A stretch of 25,551 bases of DNA from Fimenecus sp045531435 (GTDB lineage: Bacteria > Bacillota > Clostridia > Oscillospirales > Acutalibacteraceae). Shown piece after piece: positions 1-7,661 of this stretch. How positions within the stretch are numbered: position 1 is the first letter of the stretch; every line of letters starts with the position of its first letter. Where the stretch lies: the NCBI GenBank assembly GCA_045531435.1, contig JAZSDZ010000118.1, positions 1-25,551 of the forward strand. Reading direction: 5' to 3'. A program made the position numbers and the translations under genes. Under the pieces are notes generated by a model that was not told the origin of the DNA, made no database searches, and saw only the letters and a program-made list of their open reading frames with translations.

Positions 1-44
1 TAAAATAGTATATACTATCAAAGCTGACGAAAAACAGCATACTT

Positions 45-120
45 CGGGGTGTAGCGCAGCTGGTAGCGCGCCACATTTGGGATGTGGATGCCGCAGGTTC
101 GACTCCTGTCACTCCGACCA
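45..120 (+). tRNA. tRNA-Pro (anticodon TGG)
   Basis: The cloverleaf can be read directly. The acceptor arms CGGGGTG (45-51) and CACTCCG (110-116) pair over 7 bp with one G-U. The anticodon arm is CCACA-TTTGGGA-TGTGG, which places TGG at the anticodon and so reads CCA-type proline codons. The T arm contains GGTTCGA. The discriminator A is at 117 and the CCA tail is encoded (118-120). A TATACT at 10-15 could be the -10 box, but its -35 would sit at or beyond the window edge. A strong hairpin follows immediately, so the tRNA is probably a single-gene transcript or the last gene of one. Confidence 0.97.
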
Positions 121-162
121 AAATAGCAGTTTCGACTTATGTCGGGACTGCTATTTTCTTTG
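121..162 (+). terminator. Intrinsic terminator of tRNA-Pro
   Basis: AAATAGCAGT (121-130) pairs perfectly with ACTGCTATTT (147-156), and an inner CGAC/GTCG pair closes the loop. A TTTTCTTTG stretch follows. It begins at the base after the tRNA CCA. Confidence 0.85.
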
Positions 163-203
163 TAATTGATATACGAATTTGAACATTATACAAATTCAAT
201 CAA

Positions 204-226
204 CAAAAATGGCAGGGTTACCCGCC
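204..226 (-). terminator. Probable terminator of the ZIP gene
   Basis: On the minus strand GGCGGG (221-226) pairs with CCTGCC (211-216), including one G-U pair that exists only in the minus-strand RNA, around a short TAAC loop. ATTTTTG (204-210) follows. It lies about 22 nt past the ZIP stop codon. Confidence 0.6.
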
Positions 227-248
227 TATTTCAATTTATGCACTTTTA

Positions 249-1052
249 TTATCCTAACATTACATCCAGAAGCATCATCACGGCAAAGCCTAAGACAATA
301 CCCATAGTTGCAAAATACGGTTGTACTCCCCTTTTTTTCTGACATTCCGGAATTAATTCATGTACAACTACCAGTACCATCGCTCCTGCCGCAAAAGAAA
401 GTGCATAAGGTAAAGCTGTCTCCACTTGTGAGACCAATAACGCACCAACTACACCTGCAAAAGGCTCTACCATACCTGATGCCTGACCCAAGAAGAAGCT
501 CTTTTTTCTCGAATACCCTTCCCTTCTCAAGGGAATCGAAACGGCTGCTCCTTCAGGAAAATTCTGTAAGCCTATTCCCACAGCAACTGAAATTGCGCCC
601 ATCAGACTTTCCGTTGTACATTCATACCCATTCAATGCACCGAATGCAACGCCTACTGCTAACCCTTCGGGTATATTATGGAGTGTAATTGACAAAATCA
701 ACATTATAATGCGATTAAGACTTTCATTGTCTTTTCCTTTTGAATTATTTACTTTTTTTCGTGCAAAGGAAACCGTCTTATCAGACACCCATATAAATAT
801 AGCGCCAAGCAAAAAGCCCATGGTTGCCACAAAATATGCAGGTATTTTTGAAATTTCTTCTGCTCTTTCTATTGCAGGTTGAAGAAGTGACCAGAAACTT
901 GCTGCAATCATTACTCCCGAGGCGAAACCCAACATAAAATTCAATGCTTTCTGATTGATAGATTTGAAGAAAATTACATTTGCTGCACCAAGAGCAGTTA
1001 CAAACCACGTACCAAGCGTTGCTATCAGCGCCATTATGACAATTGAATTCAT
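249..1052 (-). CDS. ZIP-family divalent metal transporter (ZupT/GufA-like)
   Basis: Predicted inner-membrane permease moving Zn2+ or related divalent cations into the cytoplasm. With the start chosen here it has 267 residues and about eight hydrophobic segments. ZIP metal-site motifs are visible: HNIPEG (125-130), QNFPEGAAV (163-171), GQASGMVEP (189-197) and HELIPE (231-236). A charged loop (about 98-112) lies between the third and fourth segments. An ATG 32 codons upstream is open in frame, but that extension runs through the clpE terminator. The ATG at 1052 has an AGGAGG seven nt-scale upstream (1058-1063), so I take 1052. It has its own promoter with an inverted repeat over the -10 box, which suggests metal-responsive control (inference). 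The metal cannot be decided from sequence. Confidence 0.9.
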   Translation of the reverse strand: MNSIVIMALIATLGTWFVTALGAANVIFFKSINQKALNFMLGFASGVMIAASFWSLLQPAIERAEEISKIPAYFVATMGFLLGAIFIWVSDKTVSFARKKVNNSKGKDNESLNRIIMLILSITLHNIPEGLAVGVAFGALNGYECTTESLMGAISVAVGIGLQNFPEGAAVSIPLRREGYSRKKSFFLGQASGMVEPFAGVVGALLVSQVETALPYALSFAAGAMVLVVVHELIPECQKKRGVQPYFATMGIVLGFAVMMLLDVMLG

Positions 1053-1064
1053 ATAGCACCTCCT

Positions 1065-1088
1065 GTATTCATTATATTCTGTGAATAC
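1065..1088. promoter_or_regulatory. Inverted repeat over the ZIP -10 box, candidate operator
   Basis: GTATTCA (1065-1071) and TGAATAC (1082-1088) form a perfect 7-bp inverted repeat with a 10-bp spacer. The centres are 17 bp apart and the repeat straddles the -10 box of the ZIP promoter. Position and symmetry fit a repressor site, but it is not a consensus Zur, Fur or MntR box as I know them. Confidence 0.4.
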
Positions 1089-1100
1089 TTTTGGGTGCAA
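1071..1100 (-). promoter_or_regulatory. Sigma-A promoter of the ZIP gene
   Basis: TTGCAC (1095-1100), an 18-bp spacer and TATAAT (1071-1076), read on the minus strand. The predicted transcript starts near 1064, almost at the SD, so the leader is very short. The -35 overlaps the T-tract of the preceding terminator. Confidence 0.7.
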
Positions 1101-1136
1101 AAATAAGGACAGTAGTTTTAATTCTACCGTCCTTTT
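1099..1136 (-). terminator. Terminator after clpE, end of the ruvC-clpE operon
   Basis: Arms 1105-1115 and 1124-1134 pair over 11 positions. The single A-C mismatch on the plus strand becomes a G-U pair in minus-strand RNA. ATTTTTG follows. It lies just past the clpE stop codon. Confidence 0.85.
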
Positions 1137-1140
1137 ACTT

Positions 1141-3453
1141 TTATTCAAATGTTACTTGGATGTTGTTATCCACTGATGATACAAGTATTTTCATCATTGC
1201 AACTCCTGCGTTATCAATCATAAGAGTTGAAACCTTATCTTCGATATTTCTTCTTATAACATTACGAAGGTCACGGGCACCACGCACATTACCATCCATC
1301 TTGGAAACAATTGCTGATGGTGTATTGTCGTCATAAATGAATTCAATGCCCTTGTCTTTAAGGACTGTTTTCATTTCATTCATCATCAGGACTGCTATCT
1401 TCTTGTAATCTTCTTCGTCAAGAGGATTGAACACAACAATTTCGTCAACACGACCGATAAATTCAGGTCTTAAGAATTCGTTAAGGGCTTTAAGAACCTT
1501 TTCTTTAGAAATATCCTTTGAGCTTTTGCCGAAACCTAATGATGTTTCAGCCTTCTGACTACCTGCATTAGATGTCATAATAATTACTGTATTTGCAAAG
1601 CTTACTGTTCTGCCATGAGCATCATTTGTTTTGCCTTCGTCGAGAATCTGAAGAAGAATATTCATTACATCAGGATGTGCTTTTTCAATTTCATCAAAAA
1701 GAATAATTGAATATGGCTTTCTTCTTACTTTTTCAGTAAGCTGACCAGCCTCGTCATAACCGACATATCCCGGGGGTGAGCCGATAAGACGGGAAACTGA
1801 ATGTTTCTCCATAAATTCACTCATATCAAGACGGATAAGTGTTTCAGGAGTATCAAAAAGCTCCATTGAAAGCTGTTTTACAAGTTCGGTTTTACCGACA
1901 CCTGTAGGTCCTACGAAAATAAATGATGCAGGTCGTTTCTGAAGTGTCAACTGAATTCTGCTTCGCTTGATTGCATTTGCAACAAGTTTAACGGCCTCGT
2001 CCTGACCGATTACATTTTCCATAAGTCTGTCTTCAAGACCCTTTAATCTGTTAATATCACCTTCAACAACCTTAGTTGCAGGAATACCTGTCCAGAGATT
2101 GATAACCTTTGCCAAATCTTCTTCAGTTACATTGTTATCCTTTGCCTTTTCCTGAAGTTCAGGTGCTTTACCTTCGCAAACAGCAAGCTCACCCTTTGTT
2201 CTGTACAAATCTTCATACACAGGGTTTAAGTCCTCGTCCTTTTCAGGATTTGCAATTTTTTCTTCCAACGCTTCAAGGTCTTTTTTGAGGGTTGCGATTT
2301 TCTTCTCATTTATTTCGTTTTCACTAATAGCCTTGTTGCGAAGATTTGCACAAGTACAAGCCTCATCAAGAAGGTCAATTGCCTTATCAGGTAAAAATCT
2401 GTCAGTAATATATCTTTCAGAAAGAGTTACTGCTTTATAAACTAAATTGTCACTAATCTGTACACGGTGGAAAAGTTCATAATAGCCTTTAATTCCAACA
2501 AGCATTTTGAATGTGTCATCAATTGATGGTTCTTCAACCTTAACAGGCTGGAAACGACGCTCAAGAGCAGCATCCTTTTCAATATGCTTTCTGTATTCGT
2601 TGAATGTGGTTGCACCAATTACCTGAATTGCACCACGGGAAAGAGCAGGTTTTAAAATATTGGCAGCGTTCATTGAGCCTTCTGCATCACCTGTACCCAC
2701 AAGATTATGCACCTCGTCAATAAAGAGAATAATATTTCCTTCACTCTTAACCTCTTCAACAAGGCCTTTTATACGGCTTTCAAACTGACCACGGAACTGT
2801 GTACCTGCAACAAGGGCAGTAAGGTCAAGAAGGTGAATTTCCTTATCCATAAGTTTTGCAGGAACATTACCGTCAGCAATTCTCTGTGCAAGGCCTTCTG
2901 CAATTGCTGTTTTACCGACACCGGGTTCACCAATGAGGCAAGGATTGTTCTTTGTTCTACGACATAAAATCTGAATTGTACGGGCAATTTCAGTATCTCT
3001 TCCAATAATTCGGTCAAGCTTGCCTTCCCTTGCACGAGCAGTTAAATCGGTACAATAAAGAGAAAGCATTTTTCTCTTATCATTCTTTACTCCTTGCTTT
3101 TTCTTGCCTTTGTTATTTGGTTTTTTATCGTCATTAAGGTCTTTGATATTTTCTTCAGGAACATCCATAGGCATCATACCCATATTCTGCATAAACGGAA
3201 ATGTTGATGCACCACCAAGCTGGAAATCATCACCCATATTTTCCATCATTTGTTCCATCTGTTCACTCATATCATCAAGGTCATCTTCAGTTAAGCCCAT
3301 ATTATCCATAATCTGTTTAATCGGACCAACATTCATTTCCATAGCGCACTTGATACACAAGCCCTCATTTGTAGTTTTGTCGCCTTCCATCTTTGTAATA
3401 AAGATTACGGCAGGTCGTTGTTTGCATTTACAGCAAATCATATTTTTGTTCAT
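1141..3453 (-). CDS. clpE: ClpE-type AAA+ unfoldase (Clp protease ATP-binding subunit)
   Basis: Hexameric HSP100 ATPase that unfolds substrates for the ClpP protease. The N-terminus carries a CxxC...CxxC zinc finger (C7, C10, C33, C36) in place of the ClpN repeats of ClpC, which is the mark of ClpE. A Met- and acid-rich, then Lys-rich low-complexity stretch (about 40-128) follows. First AAA+ module: Walker A GEPGVGKT (175-182), Walker B IDE (245-247). The linker (about 380-440) is charged and probably coiled. Second module: Walker A GPTGVGKT (515-522), Walker B FDE (586-588). LGF (639-641) fits the ClpP-docking loop. SD AGAGGA precedes the ATG. At 770 aa it is longer than Bacillus ClpE (about 700). 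It is last in the operon, 18 nt after pgsA, leaving no room for a CtsR operator of its own. A generic clpC label is the alternative. Confidence 0.9.
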   Translation of the reverse strand: MNKNMICCKCKQRPAVIFITKMEGDKTTNEGLCIKCAMEMNVGPIKQIMDNMGLTEDDLDDMSEQMEQMMENMGDDFQLGGASTFPFMQNMGMMPMDVPEENIKDLNDDKKPNNKGKKKQGVKNDKRKMLSLYCTDLTARAREGKLDRIIGRDTEIARTIQILCRRTKNNPCLIGEPGVGKTAIAEGLAQRIADGNVPAKLMDKEIHLLDLTALVAGTQFRGQFESRIKGLVEEVKSEGNIILFIDEVHNLVGTGDAEGSMNAANILKPALSRGAIQVIGATTFNEYRKHIEKDAALERRFQPVKVEEPSIDDTFKMLVGIKGYYELFHRVQISDNLVYKAVTLSERYITDRFLPDKAIDLLDEACTCANLRNKAISENEINEKKIATLKKDLEALEEKIANPEKDEDLNPVYEDLYRTKGELAVCEGKAPELQEKAKDNNVTEEDLAKVINLWTGIPATKVVEGDINRLKGLEDRLMENVIGQDEAVKLVANAIKRSRIQLTLQKRPASFIFVGPTGVGKTELVKQLSMELFDTPETLIRLDMSEFMEKHSVSRLIGSPPGYVGYDEAGQLTEKVRRKPYSIILFDEIEKAHPDVMNILLQILDEGKTNDAHGRTVSFANTVIIMTSNAGSQKAETSLGFGKSSKDISKEKVLKALNEFLRPEFIGRVDEIVVFNPLDEEDYKKIAVLMMNEMKTVLKDKGIEFIYDDNTPSAIVSKMDGNVRGARDLRNVIRRNIEDKVSTLMIDNAGVAMMKILVSSVDNNIQVTFE

Positions 3454-3471
3454 TGTATATCCTCTTTTTGA

Positions 3472-4125
3472 TTATTTTTTCTTTGAATTCTCTTTTATTT
3501 GTTTGATTGCACTTGGTAAATAACTGAAGAATGCAATAAATGTCAAAACAACAGCTATTACAACAAGTATAAACATAAGTGCTTCAGAAATTGTGTATTG
3601 TGGATAGTATGCACTGATTGCACCAATTTCAGGACCAAAGCCAATAATTACAACCATTACTGCATAAAATGCAAATGTTGCAAGCTTGCCCCAGATTTCA
3701 GCAGCAACAGGACGAGTACCAAGTGCGATAAGTACAACACTACCTAAAATCATAATAATATCCTTTGCGATAAAGAGTAAGAATACCCATGCAAATGCCT
3801 GCATTGATTCACTTTGTGCTTCCTTGAATTTAAGGAAAAGAACGATTGCAAGTGCAAAAATTGTGAGTTTATCTGCAACAGGGTCAAGAAGTTTTCCAAG
3901 ATTTGATACCTGATTAAATTTTCTTGCGATTTTACCATCAACCGCATCAGATAAGCCTGAAATGAAAATTACAAAAACTGACCACCAGATATAGCCTTCA
4001 TAATAAAGGACAGCAATTACAGGAATAAGGCAAATTCTGATTACAGAAATAAGATTCGGTATTGTAAGACAACCATCAAAAATTTCTTTTAAATTCTCCT
4101 TTAATGTTTTCTTTGTTTCACTCAT
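3472..4125 (-). CDS. pgsA: CDP-diacylglycerol-glycerol-3-phosphate 3-phosphatidyltransferase
   Basis: Integral membrane CDP-alcohol phosphatidyltransferase. It transfers a phosphatidyl group from CDP-diacylglycerol to glycerol-3-phosphate, the committed step to phosphatidylglycerol. The full catalytic motif is present: D60, D63-G64, A67-R68, G77, D81, D85 (the DxxDGxxAR...GxxxDxxxD pattern). Before it lies the PNLISVIR opening typical of PgsA, and several hydrophobic helices follow. The length (217 aa) is slightly above usual because of a charged N-terminal extension of about 20 residues. The C-terminus is Lys-rich. SD AAGGAG lies about 11 nt before the ATG. It sits 19 nt after cvpA and 18 nt before clpE. 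The acceptor alcohol is inferred from similarity; a related CDP-alcohol transferase is possible. Confidence 0.88.
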   Translation of the reverse strand: MSETKKTLKENLKEIFDGCLTIPNLISVIRICLIPVIAVLYYEGYIWWSVFVIFISGLSDAVDGKIARKFNQVSNLGKLLDPVADKLTIFALAIVLFLKFKEAQSESMQAFAWVFLLFIAKDIIMILGSVVLIALGTRPVAAEIWGKLATFAFYAVMVVIIGFGPEIGAISAYYPQYTISEALMFILVVIAVVLTFIAFFSYLPSAIKQIKENSKKK

Positions 4126-4144
4126 AATATTTTACGCTCCTTAA

Positions 4145-4855
4145 TTAAAATATCTCTTTCAAAGATTTCATAAATGGGTTTACATTATCCAACAAGCCTA
4201 TAACATATGAATTATTGACTGCATTAGCGATTTCATTGTCGCCATTTGAGAAAAGAATTTCAAGGAATGTACAAATAAACACTATAACCAATACACCCTT
4301 ACATCCGCCAAGCACACCACCAAGCACTTTATTCACTGTGCCGATTAACGGTAATTTAAAGAGTTTTGATAAAATCTGTGCCAACCATTTAAGTACGAAA
4401 AGCAACACTGCTGAAAGGAGAAGAAAGAAAACCACAGTCAATGCGCCGACAACAATAGGCTGAGCAATTTTTTCAACAAGCTCTGTTGCAAGATTTTCTG
4501 CAGAGAATTTTTCTGAAGAAATCTGTGCCTTGACAGTTTCCAAATCAACACCAACTGAAGTTGCAAAATCCACCATAAAATCAGGAATTGCAGTAATTAT
4601 AACCTCTGCCTGTGCTGTTGATGATGATATATTAAGACCTTCATCAAGCTGAACTTCTACTGTTTCAATCATACTGTCCTTTACGATTCCGTCGTATGCC
4701 GCCTGTGCAACAGTAGGACTGAATTGATATGACAGAGCAAGTGCAACAATCACAGCGATAAGCTCAAGTAAAGTAAGCATAAAGCCTTTTTTTGCCGCAG
4801 TAAATACGAATGCTGCGAAAACCGTAATAAGAATAACATCTAAAATAATACTCAT
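4145..4855 (-). CDS. CvpA-family membrane protein
   Basis: Small integral membrane protein of the CvpA (colicin V production) family, whose biochemical role is not settled. Hydrophobic segments lie at about 3-20, 27-43, 135-157 and 177-202. The last begins with a GGVLGG turn (179-184), typical of CvpA proteins, which lies between the last two helices. The stretch between helices 2 and 3 (about 45-132) is soluble and longer than in short CvpA proteins. It has two Ser/Ala-rich parts and probably faces outside (inference). SD GAGGTGA lies 4 nt before the ATG. It is directly downstream of the DUF5711 gene (18-nt gap). The two may act together at the membrane. Confidence 0.85.
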   Translation of the reverse strand: MSIILDVILITVFAAFVFTAAKKGFMLTLLELIAVIVALALSYQFSPTVAQAAYDGIVKDSMIETVEVQLDEGLNISSSTAQAEVIITAIPDFMVDFATSVGVDLETVKAQISSEKFSAENLATELVEKIAQPIVVGALTVVFFLLLSAVLLFVLKWLAQILSKLFKLPLIGTVNKVLGGVLGGCKGVLVIVFICTFLEILFSNGDNEIANAVNNSYVIGLLDNVNPFMKSLKEIF

Positions 4856-4873
4856 ATTTTCACCTCTTATAAA

Positions 4874-6094
4874 TTATTCCTTGTTATCGCTGACAGAGGA
4901 ATATTTATCAATTTTATCCACTGAATAAACGTATGTATTTCTGCCTGAAATCATAACCTTTTCTGCGTCAGTATTAACATCAGCCGAGCCACAGAGTTTT
5001 CCGTTACGATTATTGAAAATCTGGACTTTTTCATCAGTTAATACACCTGTATATTTACCATCGGTTGAAACGGATTTGATGAGTCCGTCAATCTCCTGTG
5101 TAAACTGTTCAGAACCTGATTTATTAAATACCTTGATAATCTTTTGTGTTGTACTTGAATATTTTGAAAGCACAAGAACTGCTGTATTGTTATCTGAAAT
5201 GTATAGCTTATATGGTGTGTTTACAGAAACATCAATTTTTTCTTTTACTTCATCACCTTTTATAATTTCACAAACATTCTTGCCGAATACAAACAAGGTT
5301 TCGTTTGATAAGAACTGAACTGAAGAAACTGCAGTGTCCTTATATTCAAAGGTTGCTTTTGGCTCATCATCATTTTTATTGAAGATATGTACCTTGGAAT
5401 AAACTGAACCATTATTGACACCAAGAACAGTCACAGCAAAATATTTACCGTTATCAGAAACATCGCAGGAAATAATGTTTTCCTTTGCACAATTCCACAC
5501 ATAAACCTCTTCTGCCTTTGCATCATACACAGTAAGCATACTCTGTACATCTTTTCCTCTTGATGCAATTGCAACGGAACCGTCCTTACCCATAGCACCT
5601 GTCAAAATCATATATGGAATTTCTTTTTCATAAAGCACTTTTGTCTTTGACTGTACTCTGAATTTTTTAGCACCTACATCGTAAATCAGCGCTCTGCCAC
5701 TGTTGGTGCTCAATATAGGATGGTCGTATGAATGAGGAAGATTTGAAAGCTCTTTTGCCGTTGAATCAAGAACCTTTACTGTATCATCATATACCAGAAG
5801 CAAGTCAGAGTTCGTAACATTTGCATCACTTATTTCAAAGCCGTTCATTCTGTAAGGATAACCATCACCTGCACCAAATCCTGCAATTGATGTACGGATA
5901 TGGTCACCTATTGTTGCAAAGGTAACACCACCAAACTGTCCCGCTGCGAGAATAATAAGCAGAAGCACAACAAGGATAATCGCAAGTAGCTTCAATCTTT
6001 TTGCATTTTTAGCAGTAATGGTAACACGCTTTCTTTTTTTCTTTTTTACCGGTCTTTGCGTATTTGTCTGTCTTGTATTTTTTCTTTCTTCCAC
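4874..6094 (-). CDS. DUF5711-like membrane-anchored beta-propeller protein, function unknown
   Basis: Single-pass membrane protein of unknown role. It has a short, very basic cytoplasmic N-terminus (KKKKRKR at about 17-23 of the form used here), one hydrophobic helix (about 36-54), and roughly 350 residues outside. The external part is built from repeated short beta-rich units of the kind 'SxDGKYxAV... V.IFN', as in WD40/PQQ-type propellers. I relate it to DUF5711 from memory of clostridial proteins next to CvpA. Start choice: the ORF opens with GTG at 6106 and 6103, with no SD before either. The GTG at 6094 has GGTGAT 4 nt upstream, which is the correct alignment for the 3' part of the SD, so I prefer 6094 (406 aa). 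It follows truA by only a few bases. Confidence 0.75.
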   Translation of the reverse strand: MEERKNTRQTNTQRPVKKKKRKRVTITAKNAKRLKLLAIILVVLLLIILAAGQFGGVTFATIGDHIRTSIAGFGAGDGYPYRMNGFEISDANVTNSDLLLVYDDTVKVLDSTAKELSNLPHSYDHPILSTNSGRALIYDVGAKKFRVQSKTKVLYEKEIPYMILTGAMGKDGSVAIASRGKDVQSMLTVYDAKAEEVYVWNCAKENIISCDVSDNGKYFAVTVLGVNNGSVYSKVHIFNKNDDEPKATFEYKDTAVSSVQFLSNETLFVFGKNVCEIIKGDEVKEKIDVSVNTPYKLYISDNNTAVLVLSKYSSTTQKIIKVFNKSGSEQFTQEIDGLIKSVSTDGKYTGVLTDEKVQIFNNRNGKLCGSADVNTDAEKVMISGRNTYVYSVDKIDKYSSVSDNKE

Positions 6095-6109
6095 ATTTAT
6101 CACCACGCA

Positions 6110-6850
6110 TTATAAATTATAAAATACTTTATTGAGATACAATCCACAAGCCTCTGCCGTAACACCTGCATTTTCACGGTTATGACTGTTGATTATTTCA
6201 GTGATACTGTCTTTTGGAATTTTTCCACGCTGAATATCAAGTAGTGTTCCAACAATAATTCGCACCATATTATATAAAAATCCGTTTCCGCTGACACGAA
6301 TTTCAATTAAATCACCGTTTCTCAAAACACTGCAATCGTAGATTTCTCTTGTTTTATCTTCAACCTCACTACCTGCACTGCAAAATGCAGAAAAATCGTG
6401 AGTACCGATAAATGCTTTTGCCTGTTCATCAAGCATTTCAGAATCAATTTCGTAAGGGTAAAACATTGCCTTGTTTTCATAGAAAGGATTTCTGTATCTG
6501 CCATTATATATTAAGTAGATATATTCCTTACCCTTGCAATCATATCTTGCGTGAAAGTCATAATCCACTTCTTTGCAATCGAAAACTGAAATTCCTGATG
6601 GAAGGTAAAAATTCAAAGCATCAGGGATTTTTGCGGCAGGAATGCTACATTCTGTTCTTACATTACAGCAAAACATATTAGCGTGTACACCTGCGTCAGT
6701 GCGACTGCAACCTATAATATTTTCATCTTTTCCACTTAAATTGTTAAAGGCATTACAAAGCTCCTGCTGTACTGTTACAGCATTGGGCTGAATCTGCCAA
6801 CCATGAAAAGAAGTACCATCATACCTTAAAGTTAAAAGTAAATTCCGCAT
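6110..6850 (-). CDS. truA: tRNA pseudouridine(38-40) synthase TruA
   Basis: Converts U38, U39 and U40 in the anticodon arm of many tRNAs to pseudouridine. The family opening LLTLRYDGTSFHGWQ is present, and the catalytic motif GCSRTDAGVHA carries the nucleophile at D52. The second half contains FLYNMVRIIVGTL, also characteristic. With ATG 6850 the protein has 246 aa, the usual size. Tandem GTG codons open in frame at 6862, but the ATG at 6850 has GGTGA 5 nt upstream and matches the family N-terminus. The start lies inside the end of ecfT (32-nt overlap), so translation is probably coupled. The ecfA1-ecfA2-ecfT-truA order is conserved in Firmicutes. Confidence 0.95.
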   Translation of the reverse strand: MRNLLLTLRYDGTSFHGWQIQPNAVTVQQELCNAFNNLSGKDENIIGCSRTDAGVHANMFCCNVRTECSIPAAKIPDALNFYLPSGISVFDCKEVDYDFHARYDCKGKEYIYLIYNGRYRNPFYENKAMFYPYEIDSEMLDEQAKAFIGTHDFSAFCSAGSEVEDKTREIYDCSVLRNGDLIEIRVSGNGFLYNMVRIIVGTLLDIQRGKIPKDSITEIINSHNRENAGVTAEACGLYLNKVFYNL

Positions 6851-7661
6851 TATATTCACCACAGAAAATGTTTAGCACCACTACCAACGCGATAAATATT
6901 ATCATAGCAAAATATGACATATAATCGTTTTTAGTAAATTTCAGTGCATTCATAGTAGTTTTGCCCTTGCCACCATTATAGCAACGGCAGGTCATTGCGT
7001 TTGCTAACTCATAAGCTCGTCTTATAGAATTGAAAAGCAACGGAATAAACAAAGGAATAAGGGCTTTTGCTCTTTTGATAATATTTCCCTGGTCAAAGGA
7101 TGCACCACGACTTTTTTGTGCACTCATAATCTTATCAACCTCTTCGATAAGTGTAGGAATAAATCGGAGAGCAATTGTCATTATCATTGTTACCATATGA
7201 AAATCAATGCCGATTTTCTTGAATGGTGAAAAGAGTCTGTCAAGACCATTCGTCAATGATGTGGGAGATGTTGTATAAGTAAGCATTGTGCTCATAACAA
7301 TCAGAAGAGAAATACGGATTGCCATAAAAACGGCTGTTAAAACACCACCGCTTGTAATATGAATTTTCCACACATCAATAAGGGTAATTCCTGTTTTTAC
7401 ATAAGTGATTTGCAAAACAGAGGTTATTATAACTACAAGCAATATTGGTTTCAGGCCTTTTATTACAGTTTTGACAGGAATTTTTGAAAGTCCTATTATT
7501 AAAACTGATACCAGCAAACTGAATAAAAGTGAAACAAAATTGTTTGATATAAAAACCGTGATTATAAAAGCTATGGTAAAAAGAAGCTTTGTTCGAGGGT
7601 CAAGTCGGTGGATTATCGAGTCAAAGGGAAAATACTGACCGATTGTTATATCTTTAATCAA
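6819..7661 (-). CDS. ecfT: ECF transporter transmembrane subunit EcfT
   Basis: Membrane coupling subunit of the group II energy-coupling factor transporter. It joins the two ATPases to exchangeable vitamin-binding S components. There are about five hydrophobic segments. The two coupling-helix motifs are AQKSRGA (181-187) and AMTCRCY (222-228); their Arg residues contact the ATPases. The opening with DPRTKLLF (21-28) is family-typical. The start is TTG at 7661, overlapping the ecfA2 TGA (TTGA, 4 nt), with a G-rich SD (GGGAGGGG) about 6 nt upstream. Length 280 aa is normal. No S-component gene lies nearby, as expected for a shared module. Confidence 0.94.
   Translation of the reverse strand: MIKDITIGQYFPFDSIIHRLDPRTKLLFTIAFIITVFISNNFVSLLFSLLVSVLIIGLSKIPVKTVIKGLKPILLVVIITSVLQITYVKTGITLIDVWKIHITSGGVLTAVFMAIRISLLIVMSTMLTYTTSPTSLTNGLDRLFSPFKKIGIDFHMVTMIMTIALRFIPTLIEEVDKIMSAQKSRGASFDQGNIIKRAKALIPLFIPLLFNSIRRAYELANAMTCRCYNGGKGKTTMNALKFTKNDYMSYFAMIIFIALVVVLNIFCGEYNAEFTFNFKV

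Noticed and set aside
10..15. TATACT upstream of tRNA-Pro as its -10 box
   Set aside because: Any -35 would lie outside the window, so it cannot be judged.
1053..1148. N-terminal extension of the ZIP protein to an ATG at 1148
   Set aside because: It crosses the clpE terminator hairpin and the ZIP promoter, and the encoded residues are charged and unlike ZIP proteins. The ATG at 1052 has AGGAGG upstream.
6984..6998. RCY in place of RGY in the second EcfT coupling motif
   Set aside because: Cys at this position is, as I recall, common in clostridial EcfT proteins, so it is not a defect.
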